DNA of 64,000 nucleotides from JAWLHU01 sp041690255 (GCA_041690255.1 JAWLHU010000001.1:1-64000), one strand, 5' to 3'. Counted from the stretch's first letter, positions 23,700 through 32,600 are shown. Made by a program: numbers and translations. The notes: generated by a model not told the origin, from the sequence alone.

Positions 23700-23767
23700 G
23701 CGACCGGGAGAACGGCGCCTTCGTCCCCCACTGCTGACACAGAAGGCCCAACAGGGAGGGAAATGGT

Positions 23768-24217
23768 TTGGCTCACTTCATTGACGAGAAGTGCATTGGC
23801 TGCACCGCATGCGTGACCGTCTGCCCGACTGAGGCGATCAGCGGCGAGCGGAAGCAGCTCCACTATATCGACCCGAAGCTCTGCATTGACTGCGATGCCT
23901 GCGTCCGTTCCTGCCCGGTGCTGGCGATTGCCGACGAGTTCGGTGTCTACAAGCCCCGTATTACCAAGCGAGCCGACTGGCCGAAGCCGGTGATCGATCC
24001 GGTCTCCTGCTCGGGCTGTGACTTCTGCGTGGAGATCTGCCCCTTCGACTGCCTTGAACTGGCGGGCGATGGACAGTTCTTCGGCACCGCCGTCCTGACC
24101 AAGCCCAACGCCTGCGTTGGCTGCAAGGAGTGCGAGGAGGTCTGCGCCAAGGGCGCTATTATCGTGGTGCCGCCGGATGAGCTTCACCCGATTGCATCCC
24201 TGGAGGGTCGGGCTTAG
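23768..24217 (+). CDS. Polyferredoxin with four 4Fe-4S motifs
   Basis: A 149-residue soluble ferredoxin with four CxxCxxCxxxC motifs: CIGCTACVTVCP, CIDCDACVRSCP, CSGCDFCVEICP and CVGCKECEEVCA. They form two tandem bacterial-type pairs, so up to four clusters. The start is the TTG at 23768: GGAGGG at 23755-23760 is ideally placed, the only nearby ATG (23763) is out of frame, and the first cluster begins at residue 9. No signal or anchor is seen. It is similar in plan to the ferredoxin part of RnfB-like proteins; the partner is unknown. It stands between a NERD-like gene and a strong terminator. Confidence 0.9.
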   Translation: MAHFIDEKCIGCTACVTVCPTEAISGERKQLHYIDPKLCIDCDACVRSCPVLAIADEFGVYKPRITKRADWPKPVIDPVSCSGCDFCVEICPFDCLELAGDGQFFGTAVLTKPNACVGCKECEEVCAKGAIIVVPPDELHPIASLEGRA

Positions 24218-24234
24218 TCTGACAACGCAGACAA

Positions 24235-24265
24235 GGGAGTGAACCGCTGGGTTCACTCCCTTTTT
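24235..24265 (+). terminator. Terminator after the polyferredoxin gene
   Basis: A perfect 11-bp stem, GGGAGTGAACC with GGTTCACTCCC, loop GCTG, then TTTTT. Confidence 0.9.
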
Positions 24266-24339
24266 ATGTACCTTTCCGCCAGGGGGCAGGGTATGGATTA
24301 CCAGAGTCGAATTTTGTCTTGTGAAGGGGGCCGACCGAC

Positions 24340-24987
24340 TTGCCACGCTTCCATACTGTTCTTTTCGATCTTGATGGGACGTTGATCGATACGAACCACC
24401 TGATCGTCGCCTCGTTCCAGCACGTCTTCCGGACCCACCTCAGCCTCGAGGTGCCGGCGGAAGAGGTCTACCGCTGCTTCGGTGAGCCTCTCCCCACCAC
24501 CATGGCACGGTACGCTCCTGATCGGGCTGATGAACTGGTTGACCACTACCGCGCCTTCAACAAAACGCAGCATGATCTGCTGGTCCGCCAGTTTGCCGGC
24601 GTTCGGGAGATGCTCCAAGGGTTGGTGGCGGCCGGCGTACAGATTGCGGTGGTCACCTCGAAGCGGACAGACACCGCCTGGCAGGGTATGCGGGTATGTC
24701 AGATTGATGAGTTTTTCTCCGTAGTGGTCGGAATGGATGCGACCGAGAAGCATAAGCCCAATCCCGACCCTGCGCTACACGCACTGGTGGAGCTGAATGC
24801 GAAGCCCGGGTCACACGCCCTGATGGTCGGAGACAGCTATTTTGACATTCTGTGCGGCCGAAACGCAGGCCTCAAGACTGCCGCCGTGGGCTGGACAGTG
24901 CAGACCCGGGAGTCGCTCGGGGCCAATCAGCCAGACTTCTGGGTCGAATCGCCGGCGGCGCTGCTGGAGCTGGTGCTCGGCGAGTGA
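24340..24987 (+). CDS. HAD-family phosphatase, PpaX-like
   Basis: A 215-residue HAD hydrolase of the phosphoglycolate phosphatase/PpaX group. Motif I FDLDGTLIDT has the nucleophile Asp. The small alpha cap follows (about residues 20-85), then motif II VTSK, motif III lysine in KHKPNPDP, and motif IV VGDSYFDILCGRNAG. In Firmicutes PpaX hydrolyses pyrophosphate formed by HprK/P, but a phosphoglycolate or nucleotide substrate cannot be excluded; no hprK is nearby. The start is TTG at 24340 after GAAGGGGG. Confidence 0.85.
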   Translation: MPRFHTVLFDLDGTLIDTNHLIVASFQHVFRTHLSLEVPAEEVYRCFGEPLPTTMARYAPDRADELVDHYRAFNKTQHDLLVRQFAGVREMLQGLVAAGVQIAVVTSKRTDTAWQGMRVCQIDEFFSVVVGMDATEKHKPNPDPALHALVELNAKPGSHALMVGDSYFDILCGRNAGLKTAAVGWTVQTRESLGANQPDFWVESPAALLELVLGE

Positions 24988-25056
24988 TCCGAACGCGAGT
25001 CTTTTCGTTCCTCAGCGCAACCGACTAAACTCGACAATCGTCCATTTGGATAGGAG

Positions 25057-25263
25057 CTACGGTTGTTTCGTCGCCTTCTGCGGGTACGCGCGTTCACGCT
25101 TGTATCCGAAGAAGGCGGCGCCATCTTTCATGGCGGCTGGTCCGGGGGCGCTGTCGCCGTACTTGGCGTCCGTATCGCTGTCGGGCTCAGGCAGGTCGGG
25201 CTTGTAGTCGAGACCCGGTCGGCGCCCCTGTGGGGTCGGATCCTTGCCACGCTCGTGATCCAT
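25057..25263 (-). CDS. Small hydrophilic hypothetical protein
   Basis: A 68-residue protein rich in Asp, Pro, Lys and Gly, probably disordered, with a slightly structured KDGAAFFGYKRER segment near the C-terminus. GAGGTGAG lies 7 nt before the ATG at 25263, and this start is preferred over an in-frame ATG at 25305 without such a site. It is divergent from the following lipoprotein gene. No family is recognised. Confidence 0.6.
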   Translation of the reverse strand: MDHERGKDPTPQGRRPGLDYKPDLPEPDSDTDAKYGDSAPGPAAMKDGAAFFGYKRERAYPQKATKQP

Positions 25264-25346
25264 GTCGCTTCTCACCTCGGGTCTAGTCTGCCCACCCGAT
25301 TCCACCGCCGTGTGCGGAATCTCTTGGTTCTAAGGATGTGATCGTC

Positions 25347-26549
25347 GTGCGGAATCGACCTTTTCTGCGGCCGGCGGCGGCCGTTTTGTGCGGGGTAGCC
25401 CTCCTGGCAGGCTGCAGCAAGCCGGTTGTTGAGGGGGCACCCCAACCGACTCCGCCTCCGGAGCCGCCCGCATACACCTATACGCCGGAACCGATTGACT
25501 CCTTCATCAGCACGGAGAAACTCGAGGAGCAGTGGGCGACCGTCGAGCGTTACCGCATGCCAGAGCGGCCTGTGGTGCGAGGGATCTACCTGACCTCGTA
25601 CTCGGTCAGCAACGAGGCGAAGCTTCAGGAGTTAATCGATCTGACCGACAGGACCGAGTTGAACGCCATGGTGATCAACGTCAAGGATGACTGGGGTAAC
25701 ATTACCTTTGAGACCGACCTGGCCATCTCCCGAGAGGCCGGCGCGGTTCACCCCGACCTGGGCGATGCCAAGAGATTGACGGCCCGACTGAAGGAGAAGG
25801 GCATTTACACGATTGCCCGAGTCGTCACCTTCAAGGATGCCTGGGTGCCCCGGACGAGGCCAGAGATGGCTGTGGAACGGGCTGGCGGGGGCGTATGGGC
25901 CGATTATAACGATGTCACCTGGCTGAATCCCTACAGCAAAGAGGCTTGGGACTACGTCGTCTCTGTGGCGAAGGAAGCTGCTAAGGCAGGGTTTGACGAG
26001 ATTCAGTTCGACTACGTCCGCTTTCCGACCGATGGTAACCTCGATACGATCGTCTATCCGGGGAAGGATGATCGCGCGCGAGAGCAGGTGATCGCCGATT
26101 TCCTCGACTATGCGCGGCGTGAGTTGCGTCCCTACCGGGTCTGGGTCAGCGCCGACGTTTTCGGTCTGGTGACCAGCATTCCGGATGACATGGGCATCGG
26201 GCAGTTGCTTGAGCCGGCTTCGGCCGCAATCGATATCATCTCCCCCATGGTCTATCCGAGTCACTACATCCCCGGAAATCTCGGTGTGGCCAATCCGAAT
26301 GCCATGCCCTACGAGACGGTCTACAATTCGATGCTCGATGCCAAGGAGCGGTGGGAGAAGGCCGGCCTGACCGGCCAGATTACCATGCGCCCATGGCTTC
26401 AAGACTTCTCCTGGGGCCACCCTTACGGCCCGGCAGAGGTGCGAGCGCAGATTCAGGCCACGTACGATGCTGGCTATAGCGAGTGGCTGCTCTGGAACGC
26501 CGCCAACGAGTACACGGAGGCAGCGCTCGAGCCCGAGAAAAAGCCGTAA
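25347..26549 (+). CDS. Putative glycoside hydrolase lipoprotein (DUF4015 type)
   Basis: A 400-residue lipoprotein. The signal peptide ends in LLAGC, a Pro-rich linker follows (about residues 25-50), and the rest is a TIM-barrel-like DUF4015 domain, a putative glycosyl hydrolase family. Characteristic pieces are RGIYLTSYSV, NAMVINVKDDWG, the GFDEIQFDYVRFPTDG strand with likely catalytic acidic residues, SADVFGL, and ISPMVYPSHY. The sugar substrate is unknown; a surface or spore-coat polysaccharide is possible. GTG 25347 is preferred over GTG 25338 because AAGGA at 25332-25336 is too close to the latter. It ends at a strong hairpin shared with the convergent regulator. Confidence 0.85.
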   Translation: MRNRPFLRPAAAVLCGVALLAGCSKPVVEGAPQPTPPPEPPAYTYTPEPIDSFISTEKLEEQWATVERYRMPERPVVRGIYLTSYSVSNEAKLQELIDLTDRTELNAMVINVKDDWGNITFETDLAISREAGAVHPDLGDAKRLTARLKEKGIYTIARVVTFKDAWVPRTRPEMAVERAGGGVWADYNDVTWLNPYSKEAWDYVVSVAKEAAKAGFDEIQFDYVRFPTDGNLDTIVYPGKDDRAREQVIADFLDYARRELRPYRVWVSADVFGLVTSIPDDMGIGQLLEPASAAIDIISPMVYPSHYIPGNLGVANPNAMPYETVYNSMLDAKERWEKAGLTGQITMRPWLQDFSWGHPYGPAEVRAQIQATYDAGYSEWLLWNAANEYTEAALEPEKKP

Positions 26550-26556
26550 GAAGGAA

Positions 26557-26586
26557 GCGCGAGGGCAGGTTAGCCCTCGCGCTTTG
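26557..26586. terminator. Hairpin between convergent genes
   Basis: A perfect 10-bp stem, GCGCGAGGGC (26557-26566) with GCCCTCGCGC (26573-26582), then TTTG. The regulator's stop codon lies in the loop. Confidence 0.75.
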
Positions 26587-27712
26587 TTACGGGATGGCGA
26601 ATGATCGTCCGGAGTTTCTCGGGCGCCGTCCGTTTGGGGTCGGACAGGTAGATCTCGTGGTGGGCGAGGTGCGGCTTGTAGCCGCTCCCCTCAATGAAGG
26701 CGTGCAGTCGATCAATCACAGGCTCCTCATCGGCATAGGCTCCGGTGTGCAGTACCTGGGCTGCCAAACCTTGCTGGAAGGCGGTGAACTTGATCGACTC
26801 GGCCAGGGCCAGTTTCTTCTTCCGGACCACGTCGGCAATGGCCTCACGCACACTCTCCTCCGTCACGAAGTCGGGCAGGCGGATCATGAGGCGCCACGTC
26901 CACTCTGCGCGGGGAATCGAGCGCCATTCGGGCCCGCCGAACCAGAGCCCCTCCAACGGGCCGACCTTGTACTCCCAGCCCAGCGGCTTCCACTTGAACT
27001 TGAGCGTATAGGCCACCGCGTAGAGTGCCTCGAGGGAACGATTAAACGGTTCGGTACTGGGCTCACCTGCTCCGTCCACGGTCAGGAAGTGCCCATCGGG
27101 AATGGTTACCAGAGCCGGGTCAGGTGTAGCCGTGTAGGCCTCCTTATGGAGCTTTGTCAGGTCAACGGGCGTAGGCATGGCGGTAACCTCCTTCTGCTTC
27201 GCAATGAAATCATCGAGCCAGGCTAATTCTGCACGGATCAGAGCTTGCGACCGGTCGAACAGTGCCCCCACAAATGCGGGGGCCGTTGCCATTTGTCTCT
27301 CCCATGATCCGGTCACATGGACCAGGCGACCCACCAACGCCTCCCGGTAGGTGGTGAGGGCAGTCATGACCTCGTGTGGGGTCAGGCCCGGCAGGTTGGC
27401 CAGTCCGAGCATGAAGCCGGAGTGAGCAGTCTCGGGCACAGAGAGTGCCCGGTAGACCGCCTCTCGCCAGGCGGACTCACCCGCGGGCGTGATCTGGAAC
27501 AGCCGTCGGTTAGGTCCCTTTCCCTCCCGGCGTTCCACCGCACTGACCACGAGCCGCTCCTTCTCGAGCCGCCCCAGTATGTAGTAGATCGAAGAGAATC
27601 CGATCTCCGTCCATTCCCGCATGCCCCGATCCTCAATGAGCCGCTCCAGTTCGTAACCGTGGCACGGTCTCTCCGCCAGGAGGCTAAGGATTGTCAGTTC
27701 CGCGTTAGTCAA
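26570..27712 (-). CDS. PadR-type regulator fused to a GyrI-like ligand-binding domain
   Basis: A 380-residue protein. Residues 1-90 are a PadR winged helix (LTILSLLAERPCHGYELERLI, then SSIYYILGRLEKERLV), and about 95-175 the PadR C-terminal dimer helices. From about 178 a complete GyrI-like/SRPBCC small-molecule-binding domain follows (VDLTKLHKEAY, ...LTVDGAGEP, ...HHEIYLSDPKRTAPEKLRTI). GyrI-like proteins bind or hydrolyse cationic drugs, so this looks like a one-protein sensor-repressor. The start is TTG at 27712 behind AAGGGCGGA. A dyad over its -10 region suggests autorepression. No adjacent transporter is on the same transcript. Confidence 0.88.
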   Translation of the reverse strand: MTNAELTILSLLAERPCHGYELERLIEDRGMREWTEIGFSSIYYILGRLEKERLVVSAVERREGKGPNRRLFQITPAGESAWREAVYRALSVPETAHSGFMLGLANLPGLTPHEVMTALTTYREALVGRLVHVTGSWERQMATAPAFVGALFDRSQALIRAELAWLDDFIAKQKEVTAMPTPVDLTKLHKEAYTATPDPALVTIPDGHFLTVDGAGEPSTEPFNRSLEALYAVAYTLKFKWKPLGWEYKVGPLEGLWFGGPEWRSIPRAEWTWRLMIRLPDFVTEESVREAIADVVRKKKLALAESIKFTAFQQGLAAQVLHTGAYADEEPVIDRLHAFIEGSGYKPHLAHHEIYLSDPKRTAPEKLRTIIRHPVTKREG

Positions 27713-27730
27713 AGCTACATCCGCCCTTAT

Positions 27731-27750
27731 CTATTATAGCACTAGAATAG
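27731..27750 (-). promoter_or_regulatory. Putative autoregulatory operator over the -10 of the PadR-GyrI gene
   Basis: The minus strand has TATAAT (27738-27733) inside an inverted repeat, CTATT (27731-27735) and AATAG (27746-27750), about 20 nt upstream of the TTG start. A matching -35 is not clear. Confidence 0.4.
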
Positions 27751-27804
27751 CAAATCGATCATGCTTGTCGATAGGTCGTGTGGAGGTGCAGCAGGCCAAT
27801 GGGC

Positions 27805-27840
27805 AAAGAAAACCGGGGTGGTGGAGAACCCACCGCCCCG
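27805..27840 (-). terminator. Terminator of the chemoreceptor gene
   Basis: On the minus strand an 11-bp stem with one G-U pair (27830-27840 with 27814-27824) is followed by a GGTTTTCTTT tract. Confidence 0.8.
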
Positions 27841-27852
27841 TCTTCTTGGTGG

Positions 27853-29709
27853 CTAGAGCCTGAAGCGCGAGACCTGTGACTGGAGCGCCTCGGCCATCTG
27901 TGTCAGACTGATCGCAGAGGAGGCGACCTCTTCCGACGCTGCTGTCAACTCTTCAACTGTGCTGGAGACGTCCTGGGCAGCGCTGGCGTTCTGGTTGGCC
28001 GCCGTGGTGACGGTATCCATCGACTGAAGCACGAGGGAGGCAGAAGCGGCCATCTCTTCGGTCGCCGCGGTATTCTCCTCGGCCAGGGCCGCAGCCGACT
28101 GGAACGCTTGAACCGCCTTGTCCGTGTTGGCACGTACTTGTTGCGCTGATCGGGCAATCTCCTGAATCCCGACAGACGCCTCCGAGACAACGGAGAGGAT
28201 TCGGCTCAACGATTCTCCGGCATCACCGGCCAGTCTGTTGCCCGTCTCAACCTCGCGAATTGCGACGTCCATGGCATGCACGACGTTAGTCGTACGGCTC
28301 TGAATGTTCCCGATTAGACCCGATATCTCTCGGGTGGCCGCCGATGAGCGCTCGGCAAGCCGGCGAACCTCCTCGGCCACCACCGCAAAGCCCCGCCCGT
28401 GCTCGCCGGCGCGAGCTGCTTCAATGGCGGCGTTAAGGGCCAGCAGGTTCGTCTGATCGGCAATACCGGCAATCACTTCGGTGATCTCGTTGATCTGCGC
28501 GGAGTATTGTTCCAGCTCACGGATCTTGGTTGCAGAGTCGCCCACAGCAGCCTCAATGCGCTTCATGCCGGAGATAGACTGGTGCACTACGTTAGCGCCC
28601 TCCCGGGCGGTGCGGGCCGCTTCGTCAGCTCGTCCCGCGACTTCGGCTGAACTCGATGCAGCGGCATCCATCGCAGAGGCGATACGCGCCAGTAGGTCAG
28701 AGGCTTGGGCGACGTCCCCCGAGGAGGACTGCGCACCAACAGCGATCTGCTGAATCGTCTGCTGCAACTCCTCCATGATCCGGTGGACCTCGGCAGCGGC
28801 ACTGGATTGTTCGGTGGCCCCGGCGGAGACCAGACCAGCGGCACTGGCCGCCGTCTCCGCCGCCTTGGCTGACTGTTCAGAGGTAGCCACCAGTTCCTCG
28901 GACGCCGCCATAAGCGAGTGGGAGGTGCTCGTCACGCCGGACACCAAGTCCCTTAGCTGGTGCACCATCTGATTGACCGCCTGAGCCATCTCACCGACCT
29001 CGTCTCGACTTGTCACACGCAGGTCGGTCACCTGAAGGTTACCTTGAGCCAGATGGTTGGCGATCGCAGCCACCTGCTGCACGGGGTGTGAGATCATCGC
29101 GGAGAGCCACAAGGCGATAGCAATTCCCAGGGCCATAGCGATCCCTGTGAATGCCAACCCGACATTCCGGGCACTGGATGCTGCGGTCTCGGCCTCATCC
29201 GACATGCTGGTGTTGAGTTGGCTGGCCAGTGCCAGGAGACCGCTGATCTCCGTGGACACATCTGACCGAATGGGACGGAGTTGAACGGACAGGATCGTCT
29301 CCTTCTCGCTGTTGCTCAGATTCGTCCGTTCCAGGATCGGTCGTGCTGCCTGTTCGTATTGTGCTTTGCTCGCCTCCAGCCGTCCTAGAATCTCCCGCCC
29401 TTGGTCTGACTGGACCAGATCTTTGAGGGTCTGAAGGGTCTCCTCACCCCGCTTCGCCGCCAGGTTAAAGTCCTCGCGGTACTCTGCGTCATAGGAGATA
29501 AGGTATCCGGTGATTGCTCTTGCTTCATCTAGCATAATGGCTTCCATTTGCTGAGCTTTAACTGCGACGAGGTTCACACGGCCCGACAGGTCGGCATACT
29601 TGGCTGTTGCGTCTCGAAGGCCCTGTTGGCTTATGAACGCAACAATTCCAAGCAAGATCAAAACCACAAGGAAACCAATCAATATCTTCAGACGAAGAGA
29701 GAGACGCAT
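27853..29709 (-). CDS. Methyl-accepting chemotaxis protein
   Basis: A 618-residue transmembrane chemoreceptor. First span at about residues 8-28, an extracytoplasmic helical sensor (4HB_MCP-like) to about 185, second span at 186-208, HAMP at about 210-265 (VTSRDEVGEMAQAVNQMV), and then a long coiled-coil signalling domain. The conserved tip reads IAGIADQTNLLALNAAIEAA with EHGRGFAVVAEEVRRLAERS. Glutamate/glutamine-rich methylation helices flank it. It would control a CheA kinase; no other chemotaxis gene is in the window, so it is an orphan receptor. The ligand is unknown. The ATG at 29709 follows AAAGGGG. Confidence 0.95.
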   Translation of the reverse strand: MRLSLRLKILIGFLVVLILLGIVAFISQQGLRDATAKYADLSGRVNLVAVKAQQMEAIMLDEARAITGYLISYDAEYREDFNLAAKRGEETLQTLKDLVQSDQGREILGRLEASKAQYEQAARPILERTNLSNSEKETILSVQLRPIRSDVSTEISGLLALASQLNTSMSDEAETAASSARNVGLAFTGIAMALGIAIALWLSAMISHPVQQVAAIANHLAQGNLQVTDLRVTSRDEVGEMAQAVNQMVHQLRDLVSGVTSTSHSLMAASEELVATSEQSAKAAETAASAAGLVSAGATEQSSAAAEVHRIMEELQQTIQQIAVGAQSSSGDVAQASDLLARIASAMDAAASSSAEVAGRADEAARTAREGANVVHQSISGMKRIEAAVGDSATKIRELEQYSAQINEITEVIAGIADQTNLLALNAAIEAARAGEHGRGFAVVAEEVRRLAERSSAATREISGLIGNIQSRTTNVVHAMDVAIREVETGNRLAGDAGESLSRILSVVSEASVGIQEIARSAQQVRANTDKAVQAFQSAAALAEENTAATEEMAASASLVLQSMDTVTTAANQNASAAQDVSSTVEELTAASEEVASSAISLTQMAEALQSQVSRFRL

Positions 29710-29947
29710 GTCATGACCCCTTTTTCTCTAAAGTGAGGTGAGAATGTCTCCTGCGACTCGATTGGCTCGTTCGGACGTAGAGTCACCGTACCCTCGATCG
29801 GCGCGTAAGCCTCCCTTCGCCGTGCTGAGTTGGACGAATTCTGGAGGACGACCCTATGTGTTGAATCCCTCCCTCTTGCCGGAACCTTCGAACACCAACC
29901 GCTTATATGGTAGTATTTATCTTTGCAACACACAACCACCAAAATCC

Positions 29948-29982
29948 ATTTTATGCCACCGCTCTCCATAAAATCATTTTAT
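29948..29982. promoter_or_regulatory. AT-rich palindrome upstream of the chemoreceptor gene
   Basis: ATAAAAT-C-ATTTTAT (29968-29982) is a perfect 15-bp palindrome, and a further ATTTTAT occurs at 29948-29954. It lies about 240 nt before the chemoreceptor start in unusually AT-rich DNA, so it may be an operator or part of the promoter region. The gap 29710-30000 has no gene. Confidence 0.4.
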
Positions 29983-30000
29983 CTTGATGATAACAGATGA

Positions 30001-30458
30001 AGGCATGGCGCATGGGATCCACGTCTAGTGGCGCGCCCTAGTCCGTATGCTGTATCAATGCACCTCGGGCATCCCCAATGGTGCCAAGTGTTAGCCCTTT
30101 CGGATAAAGATCGATCCCGCGAGAGGAGACGCCCCGACCTTCGACGAACATTTCAGGGCACAAGGCGAATTGTCAGACGGCTACCGGCCATTCGGCCTGG
30201 CGGCTCCCTCGGGAGCGCTCGGTGTCCTCCCGCTTTTCCCCCTCGTCCCGGGGTGGACCCGTGTCAGGTAGCTCGCTGCCGTTCGCCTGTTGACATCCGG
30301 ACCCGGTACCAATCGTTTCGGGCGCCCAGCCTCGTATGAAGCGCACCGCAAGTATCGGTGCGCCTTTGAGCCCCCCTGCTCGCGAAAGCCGCAAATCTGT
30401 GTCGTCACGCCTGGGGCTCTCCGGCTGAGCGCAGTTCCATCAACCTGTTGAGGAGGCG
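30001..30458 (+). other. Long non-coding stretch before the EF-G paralogue
   Basis: No convincing gene is present. A TTGACA at 30290-30295 lacks a good -10. Two nested RNA-level structures stand out: an 8-bp hairpin GCGCACCG/CGGTGCGC (30341-30348 with 30356-30363), and directly after it a long-range 7-bp pairing GAGCCCC/GGGGCTC (30368-30374 with 30413-30419) enclosing smaller stems. It may be a structured leader of the EF-G gene, and I recognise no riboswitch family. Confidence 0.4.
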
Positions 30459-32552
30459 ATGGAGTTGAGAAGATTTGCTGTCGAGAAGGTGCGGAACCTA
30501 GCCTTTATTGCCCACGGTGGAGCCGGGAAGACTTCGCTGGCCGAAGCGATGCTCTTCACCGCCGGGGCTACAGACCGGCTTGGGCGCGTGGACGAAGGGA
30601 ATAGCGTCATGGACTTCGACCCCGAGGAAATCCGGCGGAAGGTCTCTATCTCTATGGGCATCGCGCCCCTGGAGTGGAAGGACCACAAGTTTAACCTGCT
30701 GGACACCCCGGGGTATTTTGATTTTGTAGGCGAAGTGAAGGCGGCCCTGCGGGTCGTTGAGACCGCCGTCATGGTGATCGATGCGGTTGCCGGCGTCGAG
30801 GTCGGCACCGAACTCACCCATCGGCATGCCTTGGCTGCGGGCGTTGCCCGGATGATTCTCATCAACAAGATGGACCGTGAAAACGCCAACTTCAACAAGG
30901 CGCTCGACTCCCTGGTCAACGCCTTCGGGCGCGGTGTTGTGCCTTTCCAAATCCCGATCGGTTCCCAGGCCGATTTTAAGGGTATCGTCGATGTGGTTCG
31001 TCAGAAGGCGTACATCTTCAGCGGCAAGGAGATCAAGGAAGAGGGCGTGCCCGCCAATCTCCAGGATCAGGTGAACATGATTCGAGAACAGTTAACCGAG
31101 CTGGCCGCTGAGGCAGACGACGAACTGACCATGAAGTTCCTCGAAGAGGGCGCGCTCTCCGACGAGGAGATGGGCATGGGCCTGAAGTTGGGCGTGAAGC
31201 TGGGGCAGATCGTCCCGGTCTTCGTGGCCGCTGCGGGCAAGAACTACGGCACCTCTTGCTTTATGGATGCGGTCATTGAGTACGCCCCCTCGCCGGCCGA
31301 CGTGGGCGAGTTCACCGCCGTCGATGCCAGTACCGGTGAGGTCGTAACGCGGAAGATCGACGAGTCGGCGCCCTTCAGCGCCCTCGTTTTTAAGACGACC
31401 GCTGACCCGTTCGTTGGTCGAATGACCGTTATGCGGGTGCTGTCCGGCGTTGTTCAGAACGACCAGCAGGTCATGAATGTCACCAAAGGCCGGACTGAGA
31501 AGCTCTCCCATATGTTCATTCCAAAGGGGAAGGGTCAGGAGCATATTACCGAGGCTGGACCTGGCGATATCATTGCCGTGGCGAAGCTAACCGTGACGCA
31601 GACGAACGACACCCTTTGCGGTGATGCTAACCAGATCACGGTAGAGGGCGTCGAGTTCCCGAAGCCGGTCTTCTCTGTAGCGGTTCATCCGAAGGCGAAG
31701 GGCGACGAGGAGAAGATTGGCTCAGGCCTGTACCGCTTGGCCGAAGAGGACGCCTGCTTCACCGTCCAACGGGATCCGGTCACCGCAGAGACGATCATCT
31801 CCGGTTTGGGAGAGACCCATGTTGATGTAATGTGCGAGCGGTTGAAGCGGAAGTTCGGCGTGGAGGCGGTCACCACCGAGCCCAAGGTCTCCTACAAGGA
31901 GACGATTCGTGGCAAGGCGCAGGCCGAGTACAAGCACAAGAAGCAGTCTGGCGGTCGTGGCCAGTACGGCCACTGCAAGATTGAGATCGAGCCGATCTTT
32001 GAAGGGGAGAACTACGAGTTCGTCGACCGGATCTTCGCCGGGGCGATCCCGCTTAACTTCCGGCCGGCGGTTGATAAGGGCGTGCAGGAGACCATGGCAG
32101 ACGGAGTCCTGGCGGGCTACCCGGTGCAGGGGATTCGCTGCACCCTGCTGGACGGCTCCTACCACGATGTTGACTCTTCGGAAATGGCCTTCAAGATCGC
32201 CGCCCGCAACGCGTTCAAGACCGCCTTTGTGAACGCCAAGCCGATTCTGCTGGAGCCGATCATGCGAGTCGAAGTCCGGGTACCTGAGCAGTACATGGGC
32301 GATATCATGGGCGACATGAACAAGAAGCGCGGCCGCATTGCCGGTATGGAGCCGACGGATGACGGCCACCAGGTGATCAAGGCTACCGCTCCGCTCTCCG
32401 AGCTGCACCGGTACGCCATTGACCTGCGCTCCATGACGCAGGGTCGCGGCCAGTTCTCGATCGAGTTCGACCACTACGAAGAGGTCCCGGCCGTAGTCGC
32501 GAAGCCGATTGTCGATGCCTACGCTGCGCATCGGAAGGAAGACGCCGAGTAA
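30459..32552 (+). CDS. Elongation factor G-like GTPase (EF-G II type)
   Basis: A 697-residue translational GTPase with all EF-G domains: G domain (P-loop AHGGAGKTSL at residues 18-27, DTPGYFDF, NKMDRE), domain II, III, IV (GGRGQYGHCKIEIEP) and V. The P-loop has HGGAGKTS in place of the AHIDAGKTT of canonical EF-G, a mark of the EF-G-like paralogues found beside the main fusA. The canonical fusA normally lies in the str operon, not here. These paralogues may act in ribosome recycling, stalled translation or sporulation-stage translation. The ATG at 30459 follows GAGGAGG. It is monocistronic with a strong terminator. Confidence 0.9.
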   Translation: MELRRFAVEKVRNLAFIAHGGAGKTSLAEAMLFTAGATDRLGRVDEGNSVMDFDPEEIRRKVSISMGIAPLEWKDHKFNLLDTPGYFDFVGEVKAALRVVETAVMVIDAVAGVEVGTELTHRHALAAGVARMILINKMDRENANFNKALDSLVNAFGRGVVPFQIPIGSQADFKGIVDVVRQKAYIFSGKEIKEEGVPANLQDQVNMIREQLTELAAEADDELTMKFLEEGALSDEEMGMGLKLGVKLGQIVPVFVAAAGKNYGTSCFMDAVIEYAPSPADVGEFTAVDASTGEVVTRKIDESAPFSALVFKTTADPFVGRMTVMRVLSGVVQNDQQVMNVTKGRTEKLSHMFIPKGKGQEHITEAGPGDIIAVAKLTVTQTNDTLCGDANQITVEGVEFPKPVFSVAVHPKAKGDEEKIGSGLYRLAEEDACFTVQRDPVTAETIISGLGETHVDVMCERLKRKFGVEAVTTEPKVSYKETIRGKAQAEYKHKKQSGGRGQYGHCKIEIEPIFEGENYEFVDRIFAGAIPLNFRPAVDKGVQETMADGVLAGYPVQGIRCTLLDGSYHDVDSSEMAFKIAARNAFKTAFVNAKPILLEPIMRVEVRVPEQYMGDIMGDMNKKRGRIAGMEPTDDGHQVIKATAPLSELHRYAIDLRSMTQGRGQFSIEFDHYEEVPAVVAKPIVDAYAAHRKEDAE

Positions 32553-32564
32553 GGATTCCGTACG

Positions 32565-32600
32565 ACGGAGCGAGGAGTGTTTCTCCTCGCTCCGTTTATC
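32565..32600 (+). terminator. Terminator of the EF-G-like gene
   Basis: A 13-bp stem, ACGGAGCGAGGAG (32565-32577) with CTCCTCGCTCCGT (32583-32595), then TTTATC. Confidence 0.9.

Noticed and set aside
26483..27226. Plus-strand frame opposite the PadR-GyrI gene
   Set aside because: A shadow frame. The minus-strand protein has two complete recognised domains.
29710..29960. Possible c-di-GMP riboswitch upstream of the chemoreceptor
   Set aside because: Chemoreceptor genes often carry one, but the GEMM core elements (GGCAAACC-like and GACGCAAAGCC-like segments) are not present on the minus strand.
30181..30408. Minus-strand small frame before the EF-G-like gene
   Set aside because: No ribosome-binding site, basic low-complexity product; the RNA structures there explain the sequence better.
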